Below, in pieces: positions 37,925-47,860 of a stretch of 64,000 nucleotides of DNA (positions are counted from its first letter, which is position 1; the number at the start of each line of letters is the position of its first letter). Source of the DNA: Nevskia sp. Its GTDB lineage: Bacteria > Pseudomonadota > Gammaproteobacteria > Nevskiales > Nevskiaceae. A program made the translations under genes and the position numbers. Under the pieces are notes generated by a model. The model did no database searches. It was not told where the DNA came from and worked only from the letters and a program-made list of their open reading frames with translations. The stretch lies in the NCBI GenBank assembly GCA_031291075.1, contig JARLJS010000095.1:25240-89239 (forward strand). Direction: 5' to 3'.

Positions 37925-39178
37925 TCACGCCGCGAACCGCAGCGGGTTGTAAGGCGCCGGGTCGAGGCTCGGCGCCCGCCCGGTCAGCAGCTCGGTCACC
38001 ATCTGCGCGGTGACCGCCGACAGGCTCACCCCCAGCATGCCGTGCCCGGTGGCCAGCCACAGGTTCTGCAGGCGCGGGGCGCGGCCGATGATCGGCAGGT
38101 CGTCGTAGGTCATCGGCCGCCAGCCGTACCACTGCTCCTCCTCGCGCGGGCCTTCCGGCTCCTCCAGGTATTCGGCGGCGCCGCGCCGCAGGGCCTGCAG
38201 CCGCGTCGGATTGAGCGTGTCGTCGTAGCCGGAGAACTCCATCGTACTGCCCAGCCGGTAGCCGCTGCCCCAGGCGGTGACGCACACACCGCGCTCCTTC
38301 AGCACCAGCGGCACCGACGGCGCGCGCTGCGGGCGGGCGTAGGTGATGCTGTAGCCCTTGCCGGGCTGGATCGGCAGCTTGAGCCCGAGCTGCCGGCCGA
38401 GCTGCGGCGACCAGGCGCCGAGCGCGAACACCACCTCGCCGGCCTCGAACTCGCCCTTGGCCGTCACCGTGCCGGCCAGGCGCTCGCCGTCGACGCGGAA
38501 GCCCTGCACCGCGGTGTGCTCCTCGATGCGGCCGCCGCCGGCCAGCACCGCCCGCCGCAGTTCGGCCACGTAGCGGTCCGGCCGCAGGCGGGCGTCGCCC
38601 GGGTGCCAGTGGCCGCCGGCCATGCCGGGCTTCAGCGCCGGCTCCTTCGCCTGTACGGCGGCGCCGTCGAGCCGCTGCGCCGGCACGCCGACCTCGCGCA
38701 GCATGTCGTATTCCGCCTGCGCCCGCTCGAAGGCCCGCGCCTCGCGCCAGACGTAGAGCATGCCGCTGTCGGCGAACTCGCAGTCGAGCTTCTCCTCGCG
38801 CACCAGCGCGCCGAGCAGCTCGCGCGAGCGCAGCAGCAGCGCGGTCTTGACGTGCGCGGTGCGGCGGAAGTCGCGCGCGTTGCACAGGCGCGAGAAGTTC
38901 AGCATCCAGGTGAACAGCTCGGGATCGAGCGAGGGGCGCACGTAGAACGGCGCGTCGTCCTGCAGCATCCAGCGCAGCGCCTTGCCGATCGTGCCGGGTG
39001 CGTGCAGGGGCAGGTGGCTGGGGGTGATGGTGCCGCAGTTGCCGTGCGAGCTGCCGTGGCCGACCACGCCCTTGTCCAGCACGGTGACCTGGCGTCCCGC
39101 CCGCAGCAGGGACAGGGCGCAGCACAGGCCGATGACGCCGCCGCCGAGCACCAGTACATCGGTCTTGGTGGTGTCCAT
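37925..39178 (-). CDS. FAD-dependent oxidoreductase, D-amino-acid dehydrogenase type (DadA-like)
   Basis: A 417-residue protein with N-terminal FAD-binding GGGVIGLCCALSLL (residues about 12-25) and a GHGSSHGNCGTITPSH segment. It has ALGAWSPQLGRQLGLKLPIQPGKGYS and a C-terminal GHGMLGVSLSAVTAQMV, the pattern of DAO/DadA proteins. DadA oxidises D-amino acids, chiefly D-alanine, and passes electrons to quinone. The alanine racemase usually beside dadA is not here, so the substrate is not settled. The frame runs upstream far past the start, antisense to the amidase, so the ATG at 39178 is used. Confidence 0.85.
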   Translation of the reverse strand: MDTTKTDVLVLGGGVIGLCCALSLLRAGRQVTVLDKGVVGHGSSHGNCGTITPSHLPLHAPGTIGKALRWMLQDDAPFYVRPSLDPELFTWMLNFSRLCNARDFRRTAHVKTALLLRSRELLGALVREEKLDCEFADSGMLYVWREARAFERAQAEYDMLREVGVPAQRLDGAAVQAKEPALKPGMAGGHWHPGDARLRPDRYVAELRRAVLAGGGRIEEHTAVQGFRVDGERLAGTVTAKGEFEAGEVVFALGAWSPQLGRQLGLKLPIQPGKGYSITYARPQRAPSVPLVLKERGVCVTAWGSGYRLGSTMEFSGYDDTLNPTRLQALRRGAAEYLEEPEGPREEEQWYGWRPMTYDDLPIIGRAPRLQNLWLATGHGMLGVSLSAVTAQMVTELLTGRAPSLDPAPYNPLRFAA

Positions 39179-39289
39179 CCGCGTATTGTCGCATCGTGGA
39201 CGATCCGGCGGGCGCCACGAAAAGGCGGGGGTGGGGGCCGCAACCGCGTGCGCGTCTAATGCAGCGGAACGCACCGGGGGAACCAGGTC

Positions 39290-41644
39290 TTGATCAAGAA
39301 CAGCTGCCTGCGTGCCGTATTGGCCAGGCGCCGCAACGGTATCGGCTGGACCTTGCTCAGGCTGGCCTTCGTGTCCGCGCTGGTCGGCGGCGGGTTCGTC
39401 GGCGAATGCATCGCCGCCGGCAGGTTCCAGGTCGAAGAAGCCACCATCGACGACATCCAGAGCGCGATCAAGTCCGGCCGCACCACCTGCAAGGACGTGG
39501 TGCAGGCCTACATCGACCGGGCCAGGGCGTACAACGGCGTGTGCACCAGCCTGGTTACGCCGGACGGCGCCCGCATCAAGCAGGAGAAGGGTTACGTCCG
39601 TGCCGGTTCGCCGCTGGTGTTTCCCACCCGCACGGTGAAGGCTGCCACCATCTTTCCGGATCTCGACCAGTACAAGGGCCTGCCGCTCGACTACGGCCGC
39701 ATGGAGCGCACCGTGTCCGACCCCGGCGTGTTCGCGCAGATGGGCATGCGCGTGGGCATCCCCGAGGCGGGCCAGCTCAATGCGCTGGAAACCCTGAACA
39801 TCCGCGGCGAGCGCTCGGTGACCTGCAAAGGCAAGTTCGACGCGCCGCCGTCGAGTGGGCCGTTGCCGCCGGACGCGCCGCCGGGCTGCGAGAAATTCCG
39901 CCAGCAGCCGGACGCGCTGGAGCGCGCCGCCGAGCTCGACGCACAGTACGGCTCCCATCCCGATCTGGCGGCGATGCCCATGTACTGCGTCACCGTGGCG
40001 TTCAAGGATCCCTACGACACCAAGGACATGCGCACCACGGCGAACAACGACGTCAACTTCGCCATGGATGCGCCGCCGAACGATTCGACGGTGGTGGCCG
40101 AGCTGCGCGCCAAGGGCGCCATCGTCTACGCCAAGTCGGTGGCGCACGAGTTCAACGGCGGCCCCGGCAACCCGGGCGGCGCCTCCAAGCCGCGCACGCA
40201 CCAGGTGCAGGGCGGCCAGGCCATGAACTCCTGGAGCGGCCAGGCCTGCAATCCCTACGACACCGAGCGCGTGCCGCGCGGCTCCAGCGGCGGCTCCGGG
40301 GTGGCGGTGTCGGCCAACCTGGTCACCGTCGGCATCTGCGAACAGTCCGGCGCTTCCTGCCAGGGGCCGGCCTCGCGCAACGGCATCGCCATGCTGCTCA
40401 CCACCAAGGGCCTCACGCCGGACAGCGGCGGCATCGGCTACCAGTGGTTCAACGACCGCGCCGGCATCCACGCCCGTACGCTGGGCGACGCCGCCAAGGT
40501 GCTCGACGCGCTGAAGGACCCGGCGACCGGCTACTACGACTCGAAGGACCCGTTCACCGCGCTGCCGAAGACGCTGGTGCCCGACCGGCCATACGCCGGC
40601 TTCGCCTTCACCGACGACATGCTTAAGCAGGACCCCAAGCCGCTCAAGGGCCTGCGCATCGCCATCGTGCGCGAGCACATGGTCAAGACGACGAAGAACC
40701 ACGAGGCGATCAGCGACCAGATCGACCGCGAGATCAAGGCCGTGCTGCGCGACCGGCTCGGCGCCGAGCTGGTGGAGACGGTGACGCCGGACTACCCCGA
40801 CGATCCGGACGTGCCCAACCTGCGCTACTCCTTCTCCGACGCCCTGGCCGAGCTGCTGCCGCGCTTCATGCCGGAGGTGTTCACCCGCCGCAACAAGAAG
40901 GGCGAGTTGGCCTACGCCGTGGCCGGCTACGACGTCACCTCCTACGACTACCTGCTCAAGCTGAGCCGGCACCTGGCGCCGCTGACGCCGGCGGTCAACA
41001 TCACCAACTTCGGCAACTTCGGCGCGGCGCCGTGCAGCACCTCGCTGTGCAGCGACTTCGCCTTCGACGTCGATCGTTACCTGAAGGATCGCGGCGACGC
41101 CCGTATCACCGACTGGGCGGCCTGGACGGCGAACGCCAAGTTCCGCGAGGATTCATCGCGCGCCGGTGCCGAGAACTGGGCGAACTTCAAGGGCCACGAG
41201 GAAGAGGGCAAGGCCGACAGCCTCACGCGCAGCTACGTCGCCCGCATGGCGCTGCTCAAGGTCATGCGCGAAAACCACATCGACGTGTTCGTGCATCCCG
41301 AGAACACCGTGCCCACGCCGAAGATCCAGGGTCCCAACATCGGCAGCATCAGCCTCGACGGCATCACGCCGTTCTTCCAGATTCCGCGCGTGGTGGTGCC
41401 GGCCGGCATGAACGACGTCGTGTACGAGCCGCAATACGCGCTCAACGCGGACAAGACCGACTACATCCCGGCGCTGCCGCCGGATACGCCGAAGGCGCGG
41501 CTGCGCCACCCCATGCCGATCTCCATCACCTTCTTCGCCGGCCAGGGCGACGAGCCCCTGCTGATCAAGGTCGGCACGGCCTACGAGGCGGCCACGCACC
41601 ATCGGGTGCCGCCGCCCGCGTTCGGGCCGCTGTCAGGCTCGTAG
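39290..41644 (+). CDS. long secreted amidase (amidase-signature family)
   Basis: A 784-residue protein, much longer than the usual 450-520. An N-terminal hydrophobic segment (TLLRLAFVSALVGGGFVGECIA) is a signal or anchor. The amidase-signature core has the lysine in VAFKDPYDTKDMRTT near residue 247, the cis-Ser in RGSSGGSG near 338, and the nucleophile Ser in EQSGASCQGPAS near 361. The usual T(D/E)TGGS phrase is altered. Insertions occur between the lysine and Ser regions and in the C-terminal half. A TTG is used as start since no ATG or GTG lies near; GGGGGA precedes it. Substrate unknown. Confidence 0.78.
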   Translation: MIKNSCLRAVLARRRNGIGWTLLRLAFVSALVGGGFVGECIAAGRFQVEEATIDDIQSAIKSGRTTCKDVVQAYIDRARAYNGVCTSLVTPDGARIKQEKGYVRAGSPLVFPTRTVKAATIFPDLDQYKGLPLDYGRMERTVSDPGVFAQMGMRVGIPEAGQLNALETLNIRGERSVTCKGKFDAPPSSGPLPPDAPPGCEKFRQQPDALERAAELDAQYGSHPDLAAMPMYCVTVAFKDPYDTKDMRTTANNDVNFAMDAPPNDSTVVAELRAKGAIVYAKSVAHEFNGGPGNPGGASKPRTHQVQGGQAMNSWSGQACNPYDTERVPRGSSGGSGVAVSANLVTVGICEQSGASCQGPASRNGIAMLLTTKGLTPDSGGIGYQWFNDRAGIHARTLGDAAKVLDALKDPATGYYDSKDPFTALPKTLVPDRPYAGFAFTDDMLKQDPKPLKGLRIAIVREHMVKTTKNHEAISDQIDREIKAVLRDRLGAELVETVTPDYPDDPDVPNLRYSFSDALAELLPRFMPEVFTRRNKKGELAYAVAGYDVTSYDYLLKLSRHLAPLTPAVNITNFGNFGAAPCSTSLCSDFAFDVDRYLKDRGDARITDWAAWTANAKFREDSSRAGAENWANFKGHEEEGKADSLTRSYVARMALLKVMRENHIDVFVHPENTVPTPKIQGPNIGSISLDGITPFFQIPRVVVPAGMNDVVYEPQYALNADKTDYIPALPPDTPKARLRHPMPISITFFAGQGDEPLLIKVGTAYEAATHHRVPPPAFGPLSGS

Positions 41645-41702
41645 CCGGAGGAATTGTTCTGGCCGGGCCGGACAGCGTCCTGGCCCACACCCTGCGAAGC
41701 GG

Positions 41703-42035
41703 TCAGGTCGCGGTGGAGAGGAACAGCAGGCAGCTGAAAGCGGCGCCCATCTCGCCCACGCACTGCACCGCTCCGGCCCACAGGCGGCGGAAGGACAGGT
41801 CCAGTCCGGTGAAGAACGCCAGTACGAAGCTCAGGGCCATGAGCTGGAGCGGCATTTCGAAATAGAGCCAGCCGAACAGGCCATGGAGGAACGTGCGTTC
41901 GGGAAAGTAGCCCGGCAGGCCGACCCACAGGGTGGCGAACGGCAGGGCCATCAGGGCGACCATGAGAAGCGCCGTGCTCACCCGCAACCGCAGCTCGCTG
42001 TGGATACCGCTCATCGCGTGCACTGCCGTGCCCAT
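41703..42035 (-). CDS. small membrane protein of unknown function
   Basis: A 110-residue protein with about two or three hydrophobic spans. The first is near residues 21-36 (TALLMVALMALPFATLWVG) and the second near 55-75 (FEMPLQLMALSFVLAFFTG). I do not recognise a domain. Its ATG at 42035 follows GGAG eight bases upstream. It lies on the minus strand after the amidase gene, with a 58-nt gap. Confidence 0.5.
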   Translation of the reverse strand: MGTAVHAMSGIHSELRLRVSTALLMVALMALPFATLWVGLPGYFPERTFLHGLFGWLYFEMPLQLMALSFVLAFFTGLDLSFRRLWAGAVQCVGEMGAAFSCLLFLSTAT

Positions 42036-42306
42036 CGCCTCACTCCGTGGCCGCGAACAGCCAATCACTACGGGATGGCCCGGCCGTCCTGGCCGGCGGG
42101 CATCCCATGGCGGATGAAATCATCCCAGCATCGATCGATTCAGAGTTGCAGAAGTCGCACCAAAAGGCAAGTTAAAAGAAAACAGCATTCCGTGGTAAAT
42201 GTTTTTCACCCCGCCGGCTTGTTATGTCCTTGGAACGGCTCGCTCTATGGGCCGCTGACGGAGCCGGCGCGCTGCGGACGTCCTCGCCGGGTGACGTCGG
42301 CGCAGA
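42036..42306. other. gap without a convincing gene
   Basis: About 270 nt of lower GC content than the surrounding genes, with A-rich stretches around 42155-42200. I see no open frame with ribosome binding site and no palindrome of note. It may hold a promoter for the minus-strand gene at 41703-42035. Confidence 0.4.
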
Positions 42307-42945
42307 TCAATTGCATACACGAAACCACTTTGGCCGTAGCTCGTCGACGTATGGCCAGCGATATTGAAAGCGTCGGTCGGAGGGGAATACGCCAGACGAT
42401 GAGAAGACATATCCGGCGTGCTTGACCGGGAATCCGTTTTCAGTGTCGATCTCCACCACCAGCGCACCGTCGGCAGCCTTGCGCGCGAAGATGTGCTGGA
42501 CCCGGCTTTTGTCCGCTTGGTCGATCGGGAACGCCTGCAGGTCACCATTGGAGGGCAGGGATTCGGGCCGGATTCCGTCAACGATCGCCTGGAAGCGAGG
42601 GAGGTTGTGCGCGAACAACCAGTTCAGCAGAAGGGGGCCGGCCCAGAACGAGCCGTACCATGCGGCGAGGCATGCGGCCAAGGGTATGAAGGTGCGAAAC
42701 CTGTACACGCGCCAGCCGCGGATTGGCTCGATCATGCTCAGCGTGCAGGCGCAGAGATATGAGAGAAACAACAAGAGCGATATAGCTTGCAGCAGCGGCG
42801 ATTTGTACGCCGTGAATACTGAAAGGACCACAAAGTTGGCGGCCGCCGTCGCGACCACGATCTTCGACCGCAGCGGCATCCATGGCTTGGGCTGATCTCC
42901 ATCGAATCGCGCGACCAGTGCGCCGGGTGAAAGCCGGCCGCTCAT
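42307..42945 (-). CDS. membrane protein of unknown function
   Basis: A 212-residue protein starting MSGRLSPGALVARFDGDQPKPW. Three hydrophobic segments lie in residues about 30-110 (SKIVVATAAANFVVLSVF, LQAISLLLFLSYLCACTL and FIPLAACLAAWYGSFWAGPLLLNWLF). A soluble C-terminal half includes AIVDGIRPESLPSNGDLQAF and DGALVVEIDTENGFPVKHAGYVF. I cannot name the family. The ATG overlaps the stop of the gene at 42942-43280 as ATGA, so the two are coupled. Codon use and GC content are less biased than in the neighbouring housekeeping genes. Confidence 0.55.
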   Translation of the reverse strand: MSGRLSPGALVARFDGDQPKPWMPLRSKIVVATAAANFVVLSVFTAYKSPLLQAISLLLFLSYLCACTLSMIEPIRGWRVYRFRTFIPLAACLAAWYGSFWAGPLLLNWLFAHNLPRFQAIVDGIRPESLPSNGDLQAFPIDQADKSRVQHIFARKAADGALVVEIDTENGFPVKHAGYVFSSSGVFPSDRRFQYRWPYVDELRPKWFRVCN

Positions 42946-43280
42946 GTCCGCCTCGACCACAGGAGCAGGATGGTTCCACCTGCCAGGAACCACGACGGCG
43001 TGGCAAATACATTCGGCCACAGGCCGGCCCACAATTGCTCCGGCGTGCACTTGCTCGTGCGCCACAGTACGGAATACATGACACCGTGAAAGGTCAGCAA
43101 GGCCGCACCCGTCACGATCGCGGCGTAGCCTGGGATCTTGCGCGATCGATCGGCTGACGTGGAGGTGCCTACGAGGGTTTGCGGCCGGCTCAGGTTCTCG
43201 GTTCCAGGGCATCGGCAACATCCGGTCTGGTGCGCGATTGCCAGTTGAGCAGACCGCGCGCTGCCCTGGCAAGCGGGCAT
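42942..43280 (-). CDS. small membrane protein of unknown function, start uncertain
   Basis: The frame gives up to 112 residues from the ATG at 43280. The C-terminal 60 residues are clearly protein-like, with two hydrophobic spans (YAAIVTGAALLTFHGVMYSVLW and FATPSWFLAGGTILLLW). The first 45 residues are Cys/Ser/Arg-rich and less convincing, so the true start may be a later GTG or CTG. It is coupled to the gene at 42307-42945 by a 4-nt overlap and is divergent from glnE. Confidence 0.4.
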   Translation of the reverse strand: MPACQGSARSAQLAIAHQTGCCRCPGTENLSRPQTLVGTSTSADRSRKIPGYAAIVTGAALLTFHGVMYSVLWRTSKCTPEQLWAGLWPNVFATPSWFLAGGTILLLWSRRT

Positions 43281-43330
43281 GCGTGCAATCGGCGCCGGCA
43301 GGGGGACTCTGCCGCTAAACTTCCCCTTCC

Positions 43331-46120
43331 ATGGACCTTCTAGCCGAACTGCAAGCCCTCGCTTCGCCGAGCACCGCCGCGGCGTTGCCGCGCCTGTTGC
43401 GCGCCAGCCCGTTCGTCGCTTCGGTGTTCGCGCGGCAGCGCGAATGGGCCGGGCAGGTCCTGCGCGGCGGCGCCTTCGAGCGAACGGAGACGGAAAGCAC
43501 GGCGCAGCGCCTGCGGGAGATGTTGGCCGGTGCGGAGGACGAGGCGGCATTCATGCGCGCGCTGCGCCTGTTCCGCAATCGCGAGCTGGCGCGCATCGCC
43601 TGCCGCGACGTGGCCGGCTGGGCGCAACTGGACGAGACGTTGCATGCCCTGTCGGACCTGGCGGATGCGAGCTGCGCGGCGGCGTTGGATTTCGCCGCGC
43701 GCGGCCTGCGGCAGCGCCACGGCGTGCCGCGCGGCGAGGACGGCGCCGAATCGCTGCCGCTGTTGCTGGGCATGGGCAAGCTGGGCGGGCGCGAGCTGAA
43801 CTTTTCCTCCGACATCGATCTCATCTTCGGCTATACCGGGAACGGCGACACCGACGGCGCGCGATCCGTCAGCAACGCCGAATACTTCGCGCGGCTGGCG
43901 CAGGACACAGGGCGTTTGCTGTCGGCGCGCACCGAGGACGGTTTCGTGTTCCGCGTCGACACACTGCTGCGGCCGTTCGGCAGCGTCGGCGCGCCGGCGC
44001 TGCCGGTGGAGGCGATGGAGCTGTACTACCAGCAGCACGGCCGCGAGTGGGAGCGCTACGCCATGGTCAAGGCGCGGCCGGTGGCGGGCGACCTGGAGGC
44101 GGGTCGGCAGCTGCTGGAGAGCCTGCGTCCCTTCGTCTACCGCCGCTACCTCGACTTCGGCGCGCTCGGCGCGCTGCGCGAGCTGAAGGGGCTGATCGAC
44201 CAGGACGCGCACAAGCGCGGCGCCGAGGACAACCTCAAGCTCGGCCCCGGCGGCATCCGCGAAGTGGAGTTCATCGTCCAGTTGTTCCAGCTCACCCGCG
44301 GCGGCCAGCACACGCGGCTGCGCGACAACCGCCTGCGCCCCGTGCTGCGCTACCTGGGCGAGGCGGGCCACCTGCCGCAAGAGACCGCGGCGGCGCTGGA
44401 CCGCGCCTACGTGTTCCTGCGTCGCTGCGAGAACGCGATCCAGCTGTACGCCGACGAGCAGACCCACCGCCTGCCGCAGAGCGCGGAGGCACGCGCGGCG
44501 CTGTGCGCGGCCCTGGACCTGGAGGGCTGGGCGGAGCTGCTGTTGCGCCTCGACGAAGCGCGCGGCCGCGTGCGGGCGGAATTCGAGCGGCTGTTCGTCA
44601 GGCCGGTGCCGAAGCCGGCCCACGCCGGGTCGGTACTGGCGGCGGAGTTGTGGGAGGGCGATGCCGCGGAGCTGGAGGCAGTCCTGCGCCGGCTCGGCTT
44701 CGGCCAGCGCCTGGCCGAGCTCGCCGGCATCATCTGCGACCTGCGCCAGTCGCGCCTGGTGCGCAGCATGAAGGACGCCGCGCTGCAGCGGCTGCAGGCC
44801 GTGCTCGCCGCGGTGGTGATCGAGGCGGCCGCGCAGCCCGAGGCGGAGACCGCGCTGGCCCGCACCCTGCGCGTGGTGGCCGCGGTGGTCGGGCGCAGCA
44901 CCTACCTGGTCCTGCTCAGCGAGAGCGCCGGCGCGCGGCACCAGCTGCTGCAGCTCTCCACCGCCAGCCCCTGGATCGCCGAGCTGCTGGCGCATACGCC
45001 GGCGCTGCTCGACACCCTGCTCGACCCGCGGCTCGCCAGCGAGGCGCCGGACCGCGAGGCGCTGCGCGAGGACCTGGCGCAACAGGCCGCGGGCGTGCCG
45101 GCGGCGGAGCTGGAAGCGGTGATGGACCTGCTGCGCCGTTACCGCAAGGAGATGACGCTGCGCATCGCCGCCGCCGACCTGTCCGGCGCGTTGCCGCTGG
45201 TGCAGGTGAGCGACCGTCTGACCTGGCTGGCCGAGGCCATCGTGGCGCGCGCCCTCGACTACGCGCAGGCCCAGCTCGCCGCGCAGTACGGCACGCCGCC
45301 CGGGGAGGCGGATGGGCTGGCCATCGTCGCCTACGGCAAGTTCGGCAGCATCGAGATGGGTTATGGCTCGGACCTCGACCTGGTGTTCGTCTACCAGGCG
45401 GCCGATCCGGAGGCGCCGACCCGCGGCGGTGCGCGCAGCCTGGCCGCCGCCGAGTACTTCGCCCGCCTGGTGCAGCGCGTGGTGCAGCTGCTGTCCGCCA
45501 CCACGGTGGCCGGCCGCGCCTACGAGATCGACCTGGAGCTGCGGCCCAGCGGCAACTCCGGCCTGGTGGTGGCCTCGCTGTCCGGCTTCGCCCGCTACCA
45601 GCGCGACAGCGCCTGGACCTGGGAGCACCAGGCCCTGCTGCGCGCGCGCAGCGTCGCCGGCGAGCCGCGCCTGTGCGCGGCGATCGGGCAGGTGCGGCGC
45701 GAGGTGCTGGCGCGGCCGCGCGAGCCGGAGCGGTTGCGCACCGAGGTGGCGGAGATGCGCGCCCGCATGCGCGCCAACCTGGAGAAGCGCGTGGTCGGGC
45801 GGTGGGACCTCAAGCAGGGCAGTGGCGGCCTGATCGACGCCGAGTTCATCACCCAGTACCTGTGCCTGCGCCATGCCGCGCAGCACCCGGCAGTGATCGA
45901 GTACACCGACAACTGGCGTCAGCTCGAAGCCCTGGCCGCCGCCGGCCTGATCGAGGCGGCGCCGAAGGACGCGCTGCTGGCCGCCGAGCGCGCCTACCGC
46001 GGCTGGCTGCACCGGCGCGCGTTGCAGACGCAGGACGCTTTGGCCGATGATGCCGCTTTCGCCGAGCACCGCGCCGCGGTATCGGCCCTGTGGAACGCAA
46101 TCATGGCGGGGGGGCAATAG
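43331..46120 (+). CDS. glnE: bifunctional glutamine synthetase adenylyltransferase/deadenylase
   Basis: A 929-residue enzyme that adds or removes AMP from glutamine synthetase according to nitrogen status. Two nucleotidyltransferase domains are visible. The deadenylase half has [20 protein letters not shown] near residue 158. The adenylylase half has [22 protein letters not shown] near residue 677. Both retain the Asp-x-Asp metal pair. Length is normal. The TAG stop overlaps the GTG start of hldD (TAGTG). No glnA or glnB is in the window. Confidence 0.95.
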   Translation: MDLLAELQALASPSTAAALPRLLRASPFVASVFARQREWAGQVLRGGAFERTETESTAQRLREMLAGAEDEAAFMRALRLFRNRELARIACRDVAGWAQLDETLHALSDLADASCAAALDFAARGLRQRHGVPRGEDGAESLPLLLGMGKLGGRELNFSSDIDLIFGYTGNGDTDGARSVSNAEYFARLAQDTGRLLSARTEDGFVFRVDTLLRPFGSVGAPALPVEAMELYYQQHGREWERYAMVKARPVAGDLEAGRQLLESLRPFVYRRYLDFGALGALRELKGLIDQDAHKRGAEDNLKLGPGGIREVEFIVQLFQLTRGGQHTRLRDNRLRPVLRYLGEAGHLPQETAAALDRAYVFLRRCENAIQLYADEQTHRLPQSAEARAALCAALDLEGWAELLLRLDEARGRVRAEFERLFVRPVPKPAHAGSVLAAELWEGDAAELEAVLRRLGFGQRLAELAGIICDLRQSRLVRSMKDAALQRLQAVLAAVVIEAAAQPEAETALARTLRVVAAVVGRSTYLVLLSESAGARHQLLQLSTASPWIAELLAHTPALLDTLLDPRLASEAPDREALREDLAQQAAGVPAAELEAVMDLLRRYRKEMTLRIAAADLSGALPLVQVSDRLTWLAEAIVARALDYAQAQLAAQYGTPPGEADGLAIVAYGKFGSIEMGYGSDLDLVFVYQAADPEAPTRGGARSLAAAEYFARLVQRVVQLLSATTVAGRAYEIDLELRPSGNSGLVVASLSGFARYQRDSAWTWEHQALLRARSVAGEPRLCAAIGQVRREVLARPREPERLRTEVAEMRARMRANLEKRVVGRWDLKQGSGGLIDAEFITQYLCLRHAAQHPAVIEYTDNWRQLEALAAAGLIEAAPKDALLAAERAYRGWLHRRALQTQDALADDAAFAEHRAAVSALWNAIMAGGQ

Positions 46121-47112
46121 TGATCGTAGTGACGGGAGCGGCCGGTTTCATCGGCGCGAATCTGGTGCTGGGCCTCAACGCCAAGGGAGCCACCGATATC
46201 CTGGCGGTGGACGATCTGCACGACGGCACCAAGTTCCGCAACCTGGCCGAGGCCGAGATCGCGGACTACGTGGACAAGGAGGAATTCCTGGCCCGCGTCG
46301 AAAGCGGCAAGCTGCCGCGTATCGAGGCGGTGTTCCACCAGGGCGCCTGCTCCACCACCACCGAGTGGAACGGCCGCTACATGATGGACGTCAACTACCG
46401 CTACACCAAGCTCCTGCTGCACTATTGCCAGGCCAAGCGCATCCCCTTCATCTATGCCTCCTCCGCCTCGGTCTACGGCATGGGCAAGCAGGGCTTCTGC
46501 GAGGACCGCGCCTGCGAAAAGCCGCTCAACATGTACGCCTACTCCAAGTTCCTGCTCGACCAGTACGTGCGGCGGCTCGGCTACGACGCCCCGGCGCCGC
46601 GCCGCAAGGCTGCCGCCAAGCGCGCCGCCCGCCCGGCCCGGCCGCAGGTGGTGGGGTTGCGCTACTTCAACGTCTACGGCCCGCGCGAGCAGCACAAGGC
46701 CGGCATGGCCAGCACCGCCTTCCACTTCAACAACCAGGTCGAGCGCGAGGGCGAGTGCCGCCTGTTCGAGGGCAGCGACGGCTACGGCCCCGGCGAGCAG
46801 CGGCGCGACTTCATCCACGTCGACGACGCCGTCGCGGTCAACCTGTGGTTCTGGGAAAACCCGCGCAAGTCCGGCATTTTCAACTGCGGCACCGGCCGCG
46901 CGCAGCCGTTCAACGACGTCGCCAGCGCGGTGGTGGACTGGCACGGCAAGGGCAAGGTCCGGTACATCCCCTTCCCCGACAACCTGGTGGGCCGCTACCA
47001 GTCCTACACCGAGGCGGACCTGACCAAGCTGCGCGCCGCCGGCTACGAGCGGCCGTTCCTCACGGTGGAGCAGGGCGTGCCGCGTTACCTCGATTGGCTG
47101 CACCGGGAATAA
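46120..47112 (+). CDS. hldD: ADP-L-glycero-D-manno-heptose 6-epimerase
   Basis: A 330-residue extended short-chain dehydrogenase that makes the heptose donor for LPS inner core. The NAD(P) motif [11 protein letters not shown] begins at residue 5. [23 protein letters not shown] is the family segment with Ser/Thr, and MYAYSKFL carries the Tyr-x-x-x-Lys pair. Between residues about 159 and 176, a short basic Ala-rich stretch ([17 protein letters not shown]) is inserted before [12 protein letters not shown]. The GTG start overlaps the glnE stop; an upstream in-frame ATG is inside glnE and rejected. Confidence 0.92.
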   Translation: MIVVTGAAGFIGANLVLGLNAKGATDILAVDDLHDGTKFRNLAEAEIADYVDKEEFLARVESGKLPRIEAVFHQGACSTTTEWNGRYMMDVNYRYTKLLLHYCQAKRIPFIYASSASVYGMGKQGFCEDRACEKPLNMYAYSKFLLDQYVRRLGYDAPAPRRKAAAKRAARPARPQVVGLRYFNVYGPREQHKAGMASTAFHFNNQVEREGECRLFEGSDGYGPGEQRRDFIHVDDAVAVNLWFWENPRKSGIFNCGTGRAQPFNDVASAVVDWHGKGKVRYIPFPDNLVGRYQSYTEADLTKLRAAGYERPFLTVEQGVPRYLDWLHRE

Positions 47113-47131
47113 GCGTTCGGAGCCGCCGCCG

Positions 47132-47860
47132 GTGGAGGTCAAACCCTATCTGCGCGAGGTGTCGTTGAAGCGTGATGGGACGTACGCGGCGGACCGGTAT
47201 CCCTTCAACATCCCGGCGGTGCGCGAGCTGGACGGACTCGAGTTCCATCCGGACGTCACTTTCTTCGTCGGCGAGAACGGCTCCGGCAAGTCCACTGTGC
47301 TGGAGGGGATCGCGCTGGCGCTGGGATTCGGGCCGGAGGGTGGCACGCGCAACTCGCGCTTCAGCACGGTGGACAGCGTGTCGCCGCTGCATGCCCATCT
47401 CAGGCTGGTGAAGAGCTTCGCCAAGCCGCGGGATCACTACTTCCTGCGGGCGGAGAGCTTTTTCAACCTGGCCAGTTACATGGACGACATCGGCTATCTT
47501 GTCGGCTACGGCGACAAGTCGCTGCATCACCGTTCGCACGGCGAAGCTTTCATGGCTGTGCTGATCGACAAGCTGCGCGGCAACGGCCTCTACCTGTTCG
47601 ACGAGCCCGAAGCAGCCCTGTCGCCGACGCGGCAGATGGCCGCGCTTACCGCCATCCATCGCCTGGTGGAGGCGGGCTCGCAGTTCGTCATCGCCACCCA
47701 TTCGCCGATCCTGCTGGCCTATCCGCGCAGCAAAATTATTTTGTTCGACGGCACCGGCCTGAGCGCAGTACGCTACGAGGATACGGAGCACTACTCCATC
47801 ACCCGGCATTTCCTGAACGACCATCGCAGGATGGTCGCCAACCTGATGAGCGATGACTGA
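47132..47860 (+). CDS. AAA family ATPase (ABC-like, RecF/OLD-type small ATPase)
   Basis: A 242-residue ATPase. Walker A GENGSGKST (about residues 48-56), a Q-loop-like region near 100, the signature-like GEAF, and Walker B LYLFDEPEAAL near residue 158. FVIATHSPILLAYPRSKII follows. This is the compact ABC-like predicted ATPase type (COG3910-like). The start is a GTG 19 nt after hldD. It overlaps the CHAD gene by 8 nt. A role in the heptose locus is inferred from place only. Confidence 0.8.
   Translation: MEVKPYLREVSLKRDGTYAADRYPFNIPAVRELDGLEFHPDVTFFVGENGSGKSTVLEGIALALGFGPEGGTRNSRFSTVDSVSPLHAHLRLVKSFAKPRDHYFLRAESFFNLASYMDDIGYLVGYGDKSLHHRSHGEAFMAVLIDKLRGNGLYLFDEPEAALSPTRQMAALTAIHRLVEAGSQFVIATHSPILLAYPRSKIILFDGTGLSAVRYEDTEHYSITRHFLNDHRRMVANLMSDD

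Noticed and set aside
39179..40972. Long minus-strand frame continuing upstream of the DadA-like gene
   Set aside because: It is antisense to the amidase, which has clear catalytic motifs; a high GC content keeps shadow frames open.
42222..42581. Minus-strand frame overlapping the membrane gene at 42307
   Set aside because: It has no ribosome binding site or hydrophobic pattern and conflicts with a better frame that shows clear membrane spans.
46090..46119. hldD start at an upstream ATG
   Set aside because: It falls inside glnE and adds residues before the NAD motif; the overlapping GTG at 46120 gives the normal [12 protein letters not shown] start.
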